A stretch of 64,000 nucleotides of DNA from NCBI RefSeq assembly GCF_049994905.1, contig NZ_CP188258.1, forward strand, positions 4,154,001-4,218,000, in the 5' to 3' direction. A program made the translations under genes and the position numbers. Shown piece by piece: positions 1-7,278 of the stretch. The notes beneath the pieces were generated by a model that saw only the letters and a list, made by a program, of their open reading frames with translations, made no database searches and had not been told where the DNA came from. Positions within the stretch are counted from its first letter, which is position 1. Every line of letters begins with the position of its first letter. Source of the DNA: Diaminobutyricibacter sp049994905. Lineage in GTDB: Bacteria > Actinomycetota > Actinomycetes > Actinomycetales > Microbacteriaceae.

Positions 1-734
1 GCGGCGGGCGACGCCAGGAACACAACAGCACCGGACACCTCACGCGGGACGCCGATGCGGTGGAGGCCCGCGATGCGCTCGACGGTGTCGGCGCGGAACT
101 CGGGATCGGACAGGGCGGCCCGCGTGCCGTCGGTCTCGATGAAGGTCGGGGCGACCGCGTTCACCCGGATGCCGAACTCACCCCACTCGACGGCGAGGCA
201 CCGGGTGAGGTGGACGACCGCCGCCTTCGCAGTGCAGTACGACACCTCGCCGGGCAGCGCCACCAGGCCGGCCTGCGACGCGATGTTCACGATCGCTCCG
301 CCGCCGGTCTCGATCATGTGACTCGCCGCATGCTGCGAGAGGAAGAACGTCGACCGGGTGTTGAGAGCCCACACCGCGTCGAAATCGGCCTCCGTCACCT
401 CCAGCGCCGGTCCGTCGATGCCGCCGCCCGCGTTGTTCACCAGGATGTCCAGCGAACCGAACTCGTCGAAGGCCCTGTCGATGGCGGCACGGCTCTGGAC
501 GAGGTCCGTGACATCCATGGCGACAGGCATCGCGGTGCGACCGAGGGCCATGATCTCGGCGACCAGGCCGTGGTCGTCGCCCGGGTCGCGCATCCCGAGC
601 ACCACATCCGCACCCGCGCGTGCCAGGTCGAGGGCGATCGCGCGCCCGAGTCCCCGGGACGCGCCCGTCACGAGGGCGGTCGAGCCGGACAGGTCGAACG
701 GGTTGGCGACCGTCGTGGTGGTGGTGTCGGTCAT
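1..734 (-). CDS. Short-chain dehydrogenase/reductase, 3' end cut by window
   Basis: Cytoplasmic NAD(P)-dependent oxidoreductase of the classical SDR family. 244 codons are visible; the last few residues lie beyond the window edge. The Rossmann glycine motif TGASRGLG is at residues 23-30, LVNNAGGG near 98-105, the catalytic Ser in NIASQAG and the Tyr/Lys pair in SYCTAK. The ATG at 734 has a strong upstream GAGGAGGA. The threonine run MTDTTTTTV at the N-terminus is odd but not informative. The gene is divergent from the small gene at 878. The substrate cannot be read from sequence; family assignment is secure. Confidence 0.93.
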   Translation of the reverse strand, partial: MTDTTTTTVANPFDLSGSTALVTGASRGLGRAIALDLARAGADVVLGMRDPGDDHGLVAEIMALGRTAMPVAMDVTDLVQSRAAIDRAFDEFGSLDILVNNAGGGIDGPALEVTEADFDAVWALNTRSTFFLSQHAASHMIETGGGAIVNIASQAGLVALPGEVSYCTAKAAVVHLTRCLAVEWGEFGIRVNAVAPTFIETDGTRAALSDPEFRADTVERIAGLHRIGVPREVSGAVVFLASPA

Positions 735-877
735 CGCTGTTCCTCCTCCTCGCGGCCGTGCGACCGTGCACCACGAGCGTAGCCGCGCGTCGCCGCACGG
801 AGTATCGTGCGGCACAGGGCACGCTGCCGGGGGTAGGCGTCGAGGCCCGGATACTGCGGCGGGAAGGCGGATCGGCG

Positions 878-1132
878 ATGGTGCAGACGTGGCGCACCGA
901 GGTGGAACGGCCATGGGTGGGGATGACCGACGAAGAGATGACGGACGTCGAGCGGGCGAGGGCCGACCTCGCAATCGCTGTCGAGGACATCCGTGAACGA
1001 TTGACCCTGCGCGCCCAGGTGGCCGCCGTGCGGCGTCACCTCACAGGGGTGGCCTCCGCTGCCGCAGGGCTCGTCGCGCTTGCCGCGGCGGTGTACCTGC
1101 TCGTGCGGCTCATCGCGCGCCGCGCGCGATAG
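878..1132 (+). CDS. Small membrane protein, DUF3618-like
   Basis: 84-residue protein with an acidic, charged N-terminal helix (residues about 14-40, containing ERARADLAIAVEDIRERL) and one hydrophobic segment at about 56-77 (GLVALAAAVYLLVRLI), ending in RRAR. The helix resembles the DUF3618 pattern of actinobacterial envelope proteins that often sit with other stress-type membrane proteins. ATG 878 is chosen because a purine-rich GGGAAGGCGG lies upstream and longer in-frame extensions read into unlike sequence. Function unknown; the DUF assignment is by eye. Confidence 0.7.
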   Translation: MVQTWRTEVERPWVGMTDEEMTDVERARADLAIAVEDIRERLTLRAQVAAVRRHLTGVASAAAGLVALAAAVYLLVRLIARRAR

Positions 1133-1340
1133 CTTGCCAATAGATTGGCGAACCATCGACGCGCGGGCTGCTCTTTTGGCAACCAATTGGCGCGGCCGCC
1201 GCGTCCGGCCCGCGCGCGAACCAAGCACGGTCCCGTGGGCAAGTCAAGGGGTCGAATGCGTCCCCTATACGGGGCTACCGTCGGTGTGGGTCGTTCGGCG
1301 TCTGTTGGACGCCCCCTCAACGAAAGCAGGTCAGAACAAA

Positions 1341-1505
1341 ATGAACATACTGCTCCTCATCGTCGCAATCATCGCGATCGTGCTCCTCTTCACCGGTGGC
1401 TTCGTGTCGGCCCTGAACTGGTTGCTGTGGGTGGGCATCATCCTCCTTGTTTTGGCAATCATCGTGTGGCTGGTACGCATGATCAGCGGTCGGCGCTCGG
1501 TGTAG
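1341..1505 (+). CDS. Very small hydrophobic membrane protein
   Basis: 54 residues, nearly all hydrophobic, forming two membrane segments (residues about 2-18 and 25-44) followed by a basic tail ISGRRSV. Such two-helix micro-proteins are common in Microbacteriaceae; no function is known to me. The ATG is preceded by GAAAGCAGGTC, a modest ribosome site. A strong hairpin terminator follows 18 nt after the stop, which supports a separate transcription unit. The roughly 200-base upstream region holds inverted TTGGC-type motifs (1134-1192) and a CCCCTATACGGGG palindrome that may be control elements. Confidence 0.7.
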   Translation: MNILLLIVAIIAIVLLFTGGFVSALNWLLWVGIILLVLAIIVWLVRMISGRRSV

Positions 1506-1523
1506 CGCCCTAGCGCAATAACC

Positions 1524-1569
1524 ACTGGACCCCCGGAACGTCAGCACCCTGACGGCCCGGGGGTCCAGT
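1524..1569 (+). terminator. Hairpin terminator after the 54-aa membrane gene
   Basis: The outer arms ACTGGACCCCCGG and CCGGGGGTCCAGT pair perfectly, and an inner CGTCAG/CTGACG pair extends the stem. It lies just after the stop at 1505 and before the next ribosome site. There is only a short pyrimidine stretch after it, so termination strength is inferred from the stem. Confidence 0.75.
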
Positions 1570-1620
1570 CATTTGCCGGTAACGAACAGAGGCCGGCAAC
1601 GAACAGAGAAGGAGGCCGAC

Positions 1621-1887
1621 ATGGCACCCGGACGCCAGCCCGAACTGAAAGACCCCGGGCTCTACGAAGAACTACGCAAGCAGGGCGACTCGAAGCAGAA
1701 GTCCGCGCGCATCTCGAACGCGGCCGCCCGCAGCGGACGCTCCACCGTCGGCCGCAAGGGCGGCGAGTCGGGCTCCTACGACGACTGGACGGTCGCCGAC
1801 CTGCGCAAGCGAGCCAAAGAACTGGGCTTGACCGGCTATTCGTCGAAGAAGAAGGCTGAGCTCGTCAGCGCGCTCCGCAACCATTGA
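1621..1887 (+). CDS. Rho-N/SAP-like small basic protein
   Basis: 88 residues, strongly basic. Residues about 1-50 (PELKDPGLYEELRKQG, then KSARISNAAARSG) match the short plant-KIN-like/DUF7218 type of actinobacterial proteins. Residues about 54-88 (YDDWTVADLRKRAKELGL, then SSKKKAELVSALR) form a Rho termination factor N-terminal or SAP-type helix-loop-helix, a nucleic-acid-binding fold. ATG 1621 is chosen over an upstream in-frame ATG because AAGGAGG sits 6-12 bases before it. Likely a nucleoid- or RNA-associated stress protein; that role is inference. Confidence 0.8.
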   Translation: MAPGRQPELKDPGLYEELRKQGDSKQKSARISNAAARSGRSTVGRKGGESGSYDDWTVADLRKRAKELGLTGYSSKKKAELVSALRNH

Positions 1888-1937
1888 GCCGCATGCCGGG
1901 CAGGTCTGCGACACACTGTCTGGAGTAGCGTGGCGTC

Positions 1938-2810
1938 GTGGGCGGACTGGATGAGGTTGCGCGAACCCTGTACGCGCTCCCGACGGCGGAGTTCACCGCG
2001 GCACGCAACGCTGCAGCGAAGGCCGAGTCAGACAAGGCGTCTGCGAAGGCGATCAGCGGATTCCGCAAGCCGTCGGCCGCGGCGAGCGCCGTCAACGCCC
2101 TGGTGCGCGCCGAACCCGACGTCGTCGATGACCTTCTTGCGGTCGGCGACGGTCTGCGGGCCGCCCAGGAGGGCCTCGACCGCGACGCGGTGCGCGAATT
2201 CTCGCGTCGCCGCCAACAGGTGATTGCGTCGGCCGAGAAGAGGCTCGCATCCGCTGTCCCGGGACTCAGCGCGAGCACACTGCGCGAGGTGGAGGAGACG
2301 CTCCAGGCTGCGATGATCGACCGGGGTGCCGCGGCGGCGTTGCAGAGCGGCTTCCTGGTTCGCGGCCTCGAGTCGAGCGGGCTCGAACCGGTCGACGTGT
2401 CGGATGCCGTCGCGCTGCCGGTCGACGTCGACGACCTCCCAGCACCCCGGCCTTCGCCCAGCGGGAACGGCCCGGCGAAAAGCAAAGCGAAGACACCCGC
2501 CGAGACGATCCCGGCCGAGTCTGCGGCCGAACGGAAGGCGCGCGAGCGCCGTCGTGCCGACGCCGAGAGGCGCGCCCGGCACACTCTCAGCGAGCTCACG
2601 GATGTGACGGAGTCACTGTCGGCGGAAGGCGAGCGCCGGGAACAGCTCGAGACGGAGCGCGACCGGCTGTCGCGTGAGTTGGCATCCGCCGAGTCCGCTC
2701 TCGCCGCTTCCCGCGAGGCCGAACGCACCCTCCGCCAGCGCCGCAAAACCCTCGAGCGCGACGCCCGCCAGGCCCAAAAAGACCTCGCCGCTCTCTCCCC
2801 GTCTCCGTAG
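1938..2810 (+). CDS. Conserved actinobacterial protein with C-terminal coiled coil
   Basis: 290 residues. The N-terminal part (LYALPTAEFTAARNAAAKAE, then KPSAAASAVNALVR) follows a pattern seen in a family of uncharacterised actinobacterial proteins, roughly 'Y..P..F..aR...a..l...K..aA.ai..lrkPs.aAwavN.l'. A proline-rich linker lies near 170-195, and residues about 195-285 are highly charged coiled coil (ERRADAERRARHTL onward). No catalytic motif is visible. The GTG at 1938 has no ribosome site but TAGCGT ends 6 nt upstream (1926-1931), a leaderless arrangement. Function unknown. Confidence 0.8.
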   Translation: MGGLDEVARTLYALPTAEFTAARNAAAKAESDKASAKAISGFRKPSAAASAVNALVRAEPDVVDDLLAVGDGLRAAQEGLDRDAVREFSRRRQQVIASAEKRLASAVPGLSASTLREVEETLQAAMIDRGAAAALQSGFLVRGLESSGLEPVDVSDAVALPVDVDDLPAPRPSPSGNGPAKSKAKTPAETIPAESAAERKARERRRADAERRARHTLSELTDVTESLSAEGERREQLETERDRLSRELASAESALAASREAERTLRQRRKTLERDARQAQKDLAALSPSP

Positions 2811-2816
2811 CCGACC

Positions 2817-2875
2817 TCGAGCACAGGAAAAGACACCCCATTTCGCACGTTTGGGGTGTTTTTCCGTGTGCTCGA
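2817..2875. repeat. Dispersed palindromic element, copy 1
   Basis: A 59-base palindrome with ends TCGAGCAC and GTGCTCGA and an inner ACACCCC/GGGGTGT pair around a short AT-rich loop. It starts 6 bases after the stop at 2810 and ends in GGGTGTTTTTCC, so it can also act as a terminator. Related copies are at 12080-13424 (split by an insertion sequence), 23804-23863 and 31976-32034. Confidence 0.85.
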
Positions 2876-2880
2876 CGGGC

Positions 2881-2960
2881 CGGGCGCGGGCTGGCGCGGG
2901 CTGGCGCGGGCTGGCGCGGGCCGGGCGCGGGCCGGGCGCGGCGCGGGCAGCGCCGGGCAC
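2881..2960. repeat. GC-only tandem repeat, 10-bp unit
   Basis: Three exact copies of CTGGCGCGGG flanked by close variants (CGGGCGCGGG, CCGGGCGCGG). It directly follows palindrome copy 1 and lies in the 271-base gap before the gene at 3082. No coding signal is seen. Confidence 0.85.
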
Positions 2961-3081
2961 GGGCCGGGGTTCACATTCGCACGCGGCGCGCGTATCGTCA
3001 CTTTCGTTACCCCGGACCCCGGCGACACTCGGCTTTCCAGCCAACCTGAGCGGACCTACCGAACGAGAAGGGGTGTGAGCT

Positions 3082-3417
3082 ATGAAGACGATCTCCAATG
3101 CTGCCGGAACGTTCCTGACGGGTACGGCGATCGCCGACGCGATCATGGAGTACGCCACGGCCTTGTGGAACCAGCGGCGCATCGCCTTCGTCGACATCCC
3201 CTTCGTGAACGGTCAGGGCGTGATCGAGCGGGCGCAGTTCCTGATCGGCTGGGCGAACCAGATCGCGACGGTGAGTTCCCGCGCCATCGGCAGCGAGCTG
3301 CGCGAGCCCGCGACCGAGCAGAACCTGCGCGACGAGGCGAAGAAGACCATCGGCGTCATCAACGCCCAGCCTGTCGAAACACCCGACTACACCGTGTTCG
3401 ACACCTTCGACCTGTAG
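3082..3417 (+). CDS. Hypothetical protein, 111 aa
   Basis: I do not recognise this protein. It begins MKTISNAAGTFLTGTAIADA, has a moderately hydrophobic central part (AFVDIPFVNGQGVIERAQFL) and a polar C-terminus ending FDTFDL. There is no clear membrane helix, signal peptide or metal motif. The ATG has a good site (GAGAAGGGGTGTGAGCT). It stands alone between a repeat region and the converging GAF-ANTAR pair. Codon use matches its neighbours, so it is probably a real gene. Confidence 0.7.
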   Translation: MKTISNAAGTFLTGTAIADAIMEYATALWNQRRIAFVDIPFVNGQGVIERAQFLIGWANQIATVSSRAIGSELREPATEQNLRDEAKKTIGVINAQPVETPDYTVFDTFDL

Positions 3418-3457
3418 CGGCGGGCGCCCGGCCGGGAGAGAAGAACCCGCGTGAGCG

Positions 3458-4171
3458 TCAGAGCGTGATCCGCCGGTCCACGACGTCGCTCGCGACCTCC
3501 ACGATGCCCCGCTGGTGGTCGCGGGCGTACGCACGGATCAGCCGGAACGCCTCATCGACCGACACCTCGCTCACGTAGGCGACCACGCCTTTCGCCTGTT
3601 CGACGATCACGCGGCTGTCGAGCGCCCGCTGGAGTTGCTGGGTGATGACGTCGCTTTCGCGCACCGCGCGCTCCTGGAGGATCCCGATGGTCGCCACGTC
3701 GGCAAGCGCCTGCGCGGCGGCGATATCGAACTCGCCGAGCTCGCCCGCCTCGTCACGGAAAAGGTTGAGCGACCCGATCGTCTTGTCGCGAAGCCGCAGC
3801 GGAACAGCGTGAAGCGAATGGAACCCTTGCGAGACCGCCGCGTTGCGGAAAAGCGGCCACCGGTCGTGCAACGCTCCGATGTCCGGGATGGAGATGGCGA
3901 CACCGCTCGTGAAGCATTCGACGCAGGGCCCGCCGTCGTGCCCGAGCTGCATCAGTTCCACGAGCTGGGCGCGCTCGTCGGTCGACGCCACGACTTCGAG
4001 GCGTCCCGTTCCGTCGGCGAGCAGGATGCCCGCATCCGTCGCGTCGAGGAGTGCAGCCGAGCGCTCCACCAGGGTCTGCAGCAGGTCGACGGCGTCGAAA
4101 CCGGCAACGAGACTGTCGGCGAGGGTCGCGAATGTGCGGATGATCTCCGCTTCTCGTTCGTTGACGTTCAC
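3458..4171 (-). CDS. GAF-ANTAR regulator (second of pair)
   Basis: 237 residues. Residues about 10-160 form a GAF sensor domain (ALLDATDAGILLADG, then FRNAAVSQGFHSLHAVPL). Residues about 178-232 form an ANTAR RNA-binding domain (IVEQAKGVVAYVSEVSVDEA, then LIRAYARDHQRG). ANTAR proteins bind paired hexaloop hairpins in nascent RNA and prevent termination. The start is a GTG whose bases overlap the upstream stop (GTGA, 4 bp), so translation is coupled to the gene at 4168-4878. The ligand of the GAF domain is unknown. Confidence 0.9.
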   Translation of the reverse strand: MNVNEREAEIIRTFATLADSLVAGFDAVDLLQTLVERSAALLDATDAGILLADGTGRLEVVASTDERAQLVELMQLGHDGGPCVECFTSGVAISIPDIGALHDRWPLFRNAAVSQGFHSLHAVPLRLRDKTIGSLNLFRDEAGELGEFDIAAAQALADVATIGILQERAVRESDVITQQLQRALDSRVIVEQAKGVVAYVSEVSVDEAFRLIRAYARDHQRGIVEVASDVVDRRITL

Positions 4172-4878
4172 AGTGCCTCCCGGGTCTCGCCGAGTCCGGT
4201 CGCGAAGTCGAGCCTGCGGGCGAGCACGTCGTCTGCGACGTCGCGGAGGGAGCGATCGGATGCGTACGCGTGCGCCCGCAGGATCAGTCCGGCGTCGTCG
4301 GCGGTCACGTTCAGTTGCGCCAGCACCATGCCTGTCGCCTGGTGGATCGTGCGGCGCGAGAACTCGCTGCCGGGGTCGTCTTCTTCTTCGTCGGCCGAAC
4401 GCATCACGAGTTCGCGCAGGATCTGCCGCGCCGCGATTCCGGCCAGCGCTTCCGCTTCGCGCTGGTGGCGATCCTGCAGGTCTGCCGGGCGGTCGCTGTA
4501 GAGGTCGATGATGCCGACGTTGAGGCGGCCGATGGTGAGCGGGAACGCATAAACGCCACGTACAGGCAGGCTGCGAACGGCGTCGATGAACGACGGCCAC
4601 GCGCCGCGGGTGCTGGTGCGGATATCCGGCTCGAGCACAGGGCGCCCGGTTGCGAGCGCCTCCCAGCACGGGCCTTCGCCGAGATCGAACTGCACCTCGT
4701 CGAGCCGGGCGGCTGCCGCATCCGTGGCACAGATCGTTTCTGGAGCGGCGAGCTCGCCGATCGTCGAGATCGCGGCCCCCGTCACCGGGATCAGCGCGAG
4801 GAAGGGCGCGCAGTAGCTGCGGCGTGCGACGAACGCGCTGGAGAGCTCACGTGCTGCCGCGTCGAAATCGTCGGACAT
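4168..4878 (-). CDS. GAF-ANTAR regulator (first of pair)
   Basis: 236 residues. A GAF domain spans about 20-150 (GEGPCWEALATGRPVLEPDI and VYAFPLTIGRLNVGIIDLYS are typical). An ANTAR domain spans about 175-228 (HQATGMVLAQLNVTADDAGL, then RAHAYASDRSLRDVADDVLA). ATG 4878 is preceded by GGAGGTGG. Two tandem GAF-ANTAR genes with a 4-bp overlap suggest the products work together, perhaps as a heterodimer; that is inference. Likely regulated RNAs are not identifiable by eye here. Confidence 0.9.
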   Translation of the reverse strand: MSDDFDAAARELSSAFVARRSYCAPFLALIPVTGAAISTIGELAAPETICATDAAAARLDEVQFDLGEGPCWEALATGRPVLEPDIRTSTRGAWPSFIDAVRSLPVRGVYAFPLTIGRLNVGIIDLYSDRPADLQDRHQREAEALAGIAARQILRELVMRSADEEEDDPGSEFSRRTIHQATGMVLAQLNVTADDAGLILRAHAYASDRSLRDVADDVLARRLDFATGLGETREAL

Positions 4879-4937
4879 GGGCCACCTCCGCTCGCATCAA
4901 AGGTAGTCGTTCCAGCAGGGAATGGGCCGACAAGTTA

Positions 4938-4965
4938 TTGACACGCCGTCGCGTCGGCGTACCGT
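4938..4965 (+). promoter_or_regulatory. Predicted promoter for the membrane protein at 4991
   Basis: TTGACA at 4938-4943, a 16-base spacer, then TACCGT at 4960-4965. It sits 25 bases before the ATG, which has its own GGTGAGGATGG ribosome site. Confidence 0.55.
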
Positions 4966-4990
4966 TCCCGTCAGCCGGTGAGGATGGACC

Positions 4991-5716
4991 ATGACCGATC
5001 GAACGAAGACCCCGAGTCCCTCGGGCGACGCCGCCTCCCGCGCCCGCGGTGTCGCACCCGAGCATCGCTGGCATACCGTGGTCGCAACGCTCATCGCGCT
5101 CGCCCTCTATGCCCTGCTGCCGAGCTCGGTCACCGTCGCGGTGCGCTACACCGTCGTCGCGGTGTGCGTGGCACTGCTGATCCCTCTCATCATCTACAAC
5201 CCGCACCACTTCACCCGCGAGTCGAAGTGGTCGCGCCGCCTGGAGCTCGGGATCGCCACTCTGCTGCTCGTTGCGAACCTGCTCGCATTCGCCCAGGTGA
5301 TCGTGCTGCTGCTCCATAAGTCGCAGAACGGGGGGACCCTCCTCCTCGCTTCGGCACAGGTCTGGATAACGAACGTGATCGCGTTCGCGCTTCTCTACTG
5401 GGGGCTGGACCGGGGCGGCGCGGTCTCGCGGGTGACCGTGCCGAGGCCGAAGTTGCCGCCGGCGGACTTTCGTTTTCCGCAGGATGAGGACCACGACGCG
5501 ATCGCAGAGGTCGCGGCCGGGTCGGCGGCGAAGAGCGGCTGGGTGCCGAACTTCGTCGACTACCTGTACTTCTCGCTGTCGAACTCGATGGCGTTCAGCC
5601 CGACCGACACGATGCCGTTGTCGCATCGGGCAAAAATGCTGATGGCGCTCGAATCGTTCGCCGGCTTCGTGCTGCTGGCCCTCGTCATCGCCCGTGCAGT
5701 GTCGCTGATCGGCTGA
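4991..5716 (+). CDS. Multi-pass membrane protein, DUF1345-like
   Basis: 241 residues with about six hydrophobic segments: pairs at 30-75, 85-140 and a last one near 215-238. The C-terminal stretch DYLYFSLSNSMAFSPTDT followed by RAKMLMALESFAGFVLLALV resembles the DUF1345/ion-channel-like pattern in which a Phe-Ser...Thr-Asp-Thr loop precedes the last helix. It could be a small channel or transporter; the family call is by pattern only. ATG 4991 has a good ribosome site and an upstream TTGACA/TACCGT promoter. Confidence 0.65.
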   Translation: MTDRTKTPSPSGDAASRARGVAPEHRWHTVVATLIALALYALLPSSVTVAVRYTVVAVCVALLIPLIIYNPHHFTRESKWSRRLELGIATLLLVANLLAFAQVIVLLLHKSQNGGTLLLASAQVWITNVIAFALLYWGLDRGGAVSRVTVPRPKLPPADFRFPQDEDHDAIAEVAAGSAAKSGWVPNFVDYLYFSLSNSMAFSPTDTMPLSHRAKMLMALESFAGFVLLALVIARAVSLIG

Positions 5717-5815
5717 CCGGCGGGCGTTCGAGCATACGCTCGAACCCACAGGCTTTCTACCCCCTTGCCCACCCATCCGATCCGGCGTTGGCTCGAAGGG
5801 ACGAAGGGAGCTCAC

Positions 5816-5989
5816 ATGAGCGCGTCTGACAAGGTCAAGAACGAGACACAGGACCTGAAAGGCAAGGCCGAAGAGGCTGTGGGACACGTCACGAATGACC
5901 AGGATAAGGTCGTCGAAGGCAAGGCCAACCAGTCTGCCGCCGACGTCAAGAAGGCCGGCGAAAACGTGAAGGACGCATTCAAGCGCTAG
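5816..5989 (+). CDS. CsbD family stress protein
   Basis: 57 residues, with KVKNETQDLKGKAEEAVGHV and then VVEGKANQSAADVKKAGENV, the hallmark lysine/alanine-rich repeats of CsbD (a general stress protein of Bacillus). Likely cytosolic and mostly helical or disordered. ATG 5816 has GAAGGGAG just upstream. A hairpin GTTCGAGC/GCTCGAAC (5727-5746) lies between the previous gene and this one and may terminate the former. The gene converges on the FAD monooxygenase and overlaps its end by 11 bp. Confidence 0.9.
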   Translation: MSASDKVKNETQDLKGKAEEAVGHVTNDQDKVVEGKANQSAADVKKAGENVKDAFKR

Positions 5990-7163
5990 CCTTCAGCCGG
6001 CCGCGGCGGACCCCTCCGGATTCCTCTGTGAGGGGTCCGTCCGTGTCTGCGGCCGCGTGACCGAGAGCATGATCGAGGGCACCGACCTTCACGAGGCCGG
6101 CGATGCGCTCAGCATCGCGGCCCACTCCGTGCACCATCGCCGACGACATCGACGTGAGAAAGTGCAGGCCCACGAAATACAGGCCGGGCACGTCTGACAC
6201 CGCGCCGCGCTCGTGACTCGGCTCTCCGCGCTCGTCGAGGATGGGCATCCGGATCCAGTCGAAGCCGGGCGCGAAGCCCGTGCACCACACGACGTTCTGC
6301 GCATCGACGACCGTTCCGTCGTCGAGCACCGGCCGCCCATCGTCGACCCCCGTGACGCGGCCGGCCCGCTCGACACCGAGCCGGGCGAGATCCTTCGACT
6401 TCACGCGGATGAGCAGCACCCCCTTGCTCATGACCTTCGGCCGCGCTTTGCGCCCGATGCGTGTGTCCACCGACATGACGTGGTTGAAGACGAAGCCGTT
6501 GAGGATATGGACCACGACATGCCGGCTGATGAAGCTGGTGTACGAGCCGGGTGCCTCGCCAGTGCTCGGTCCCGCCATCGTGACGGGGTGGGTCGCTGCG
6601 AGCTCGTTCGCGATCTCAGCCGCCGAATTGCCGGCGCCGACGAGGAGCACGCGCCCCGGGGCCAGCTGGGCCGGGCTGCGATAGTCCCCGGCATGCAGCT
6701 GGCGGATGTCCAGGCTCAGCTCCGAAGCGAAGCCCGGGATGCGCGGCACCTGGTAGTTCGACATCGCCACGATCACGGCGCGCGAGGTGAAGGTCTCGTC
6801 ACCGCAGCGTGTGACGAAGACGTGGCTGTCGCCATCCGTTCGCCGGGTCAGCTCATCGACCCGCATCCCGCTGCGCACGGGCAGGTCGAACGCCTGCGCG
6901 TACCGCTCGAGGTAGTCGGCCATGGCATCCTTCGAGGGCCAGTCCGCCGGGTCGCCCGGAAAGCGCATCCCGTCCAGGCCGTCGTAGCGGGCCGGCGTGA
7001 ACAGGTGGAGGCTGTCCCAGCGGTTGCGCCAGGCGTCGCCGATGCGCGGCGGCGCATCCAGAACGACGTGCTCCACGCCGAGTTCCCGGAGGTGGGACGA
7101 CACCGAGAGACCGGCCTGGCCGCCCCCGATGACGATGGAGTCGACATACGTTTCCGTGTTCAT
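5979..7163 (-). CDS. FAD-dependent flavoprotein monooxygenase-like oxidoreductase
   Basis: 394 residues. N-terminal FAD-binding GGGQAG (residues about 13-18 in VIGGGQAGLSVSSHL) and a second dinucleotide site VLLVGAGNSAAEIANEL near 170-186 identify a two-Rossmann flavoprotein of the FMO/YhhJ-CzcO type. CTGFAP near 293 is the ATG-like motif before the C-terminal FAD contact. Such enzymes oxygenate amines, sulfides or ketones with NADPH. The ATG lacks a ribosome site but TAGCGT ends 6 nt upstream (7170-7175). The last codons overlap csbD. Substrate unknown. Confidence 0.85.
   Translation of the reverse strand: MNTETYVDSIVIGGGQAGLSVSSHLRELGVEHVVLDAPPRIGDAWRNRWDSLHLFTPARYDGLDGMRFPGDPADWPSKDAMADYLERYAQAFDLPVRSGMRVDELTRRTDGDSHVFVTRCGDETFTSRAVIVAMSNYQVPRIPGFASELSLDIRQLHAGDYRSPAQLAPGRVLLVGAGNSAAEIANELAATHPVTMAGPSTGEAPGSYTSFISRHVVVHILNGFVFNHVMSVDTRIGRKARPKVMSKGVLLIRVKSKDLARLGVERAGRVTGVDDGRPVLDDGTVVDAQNVVWCTGFAPGFDWIRMPILDERGEPSHERGAVSDVPGLYFVGLHFLTSMSSAMVHGVGRDAERIAGLVKVGALDHALGHAAADTDGPLTEESGGVRRGRLKASA
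6007..6039 (+). terminator. Terminator of csbD inside the opposing gene
   Basis: Arms CGGACCCCTC and GAGGGGTCCG pair perfectly around a 13-base loop, 18 bases after the csbD stop. It lies inside the 3' coding end of the converging FAD enzyme and may terminate in both directions. Confidence 0.6.
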
Positions 7164-7278
7164 ACCCGCACGCTATGTGCCGGTGGCCGGTGGGCGCTTC
7201 GGCATTCTCCGCCGTCTGCGCCCTGGAGCGCTGGGTGGTTCTACCCAGCCGCGGCATCGCCACGTCGCCGCTCGTCGC

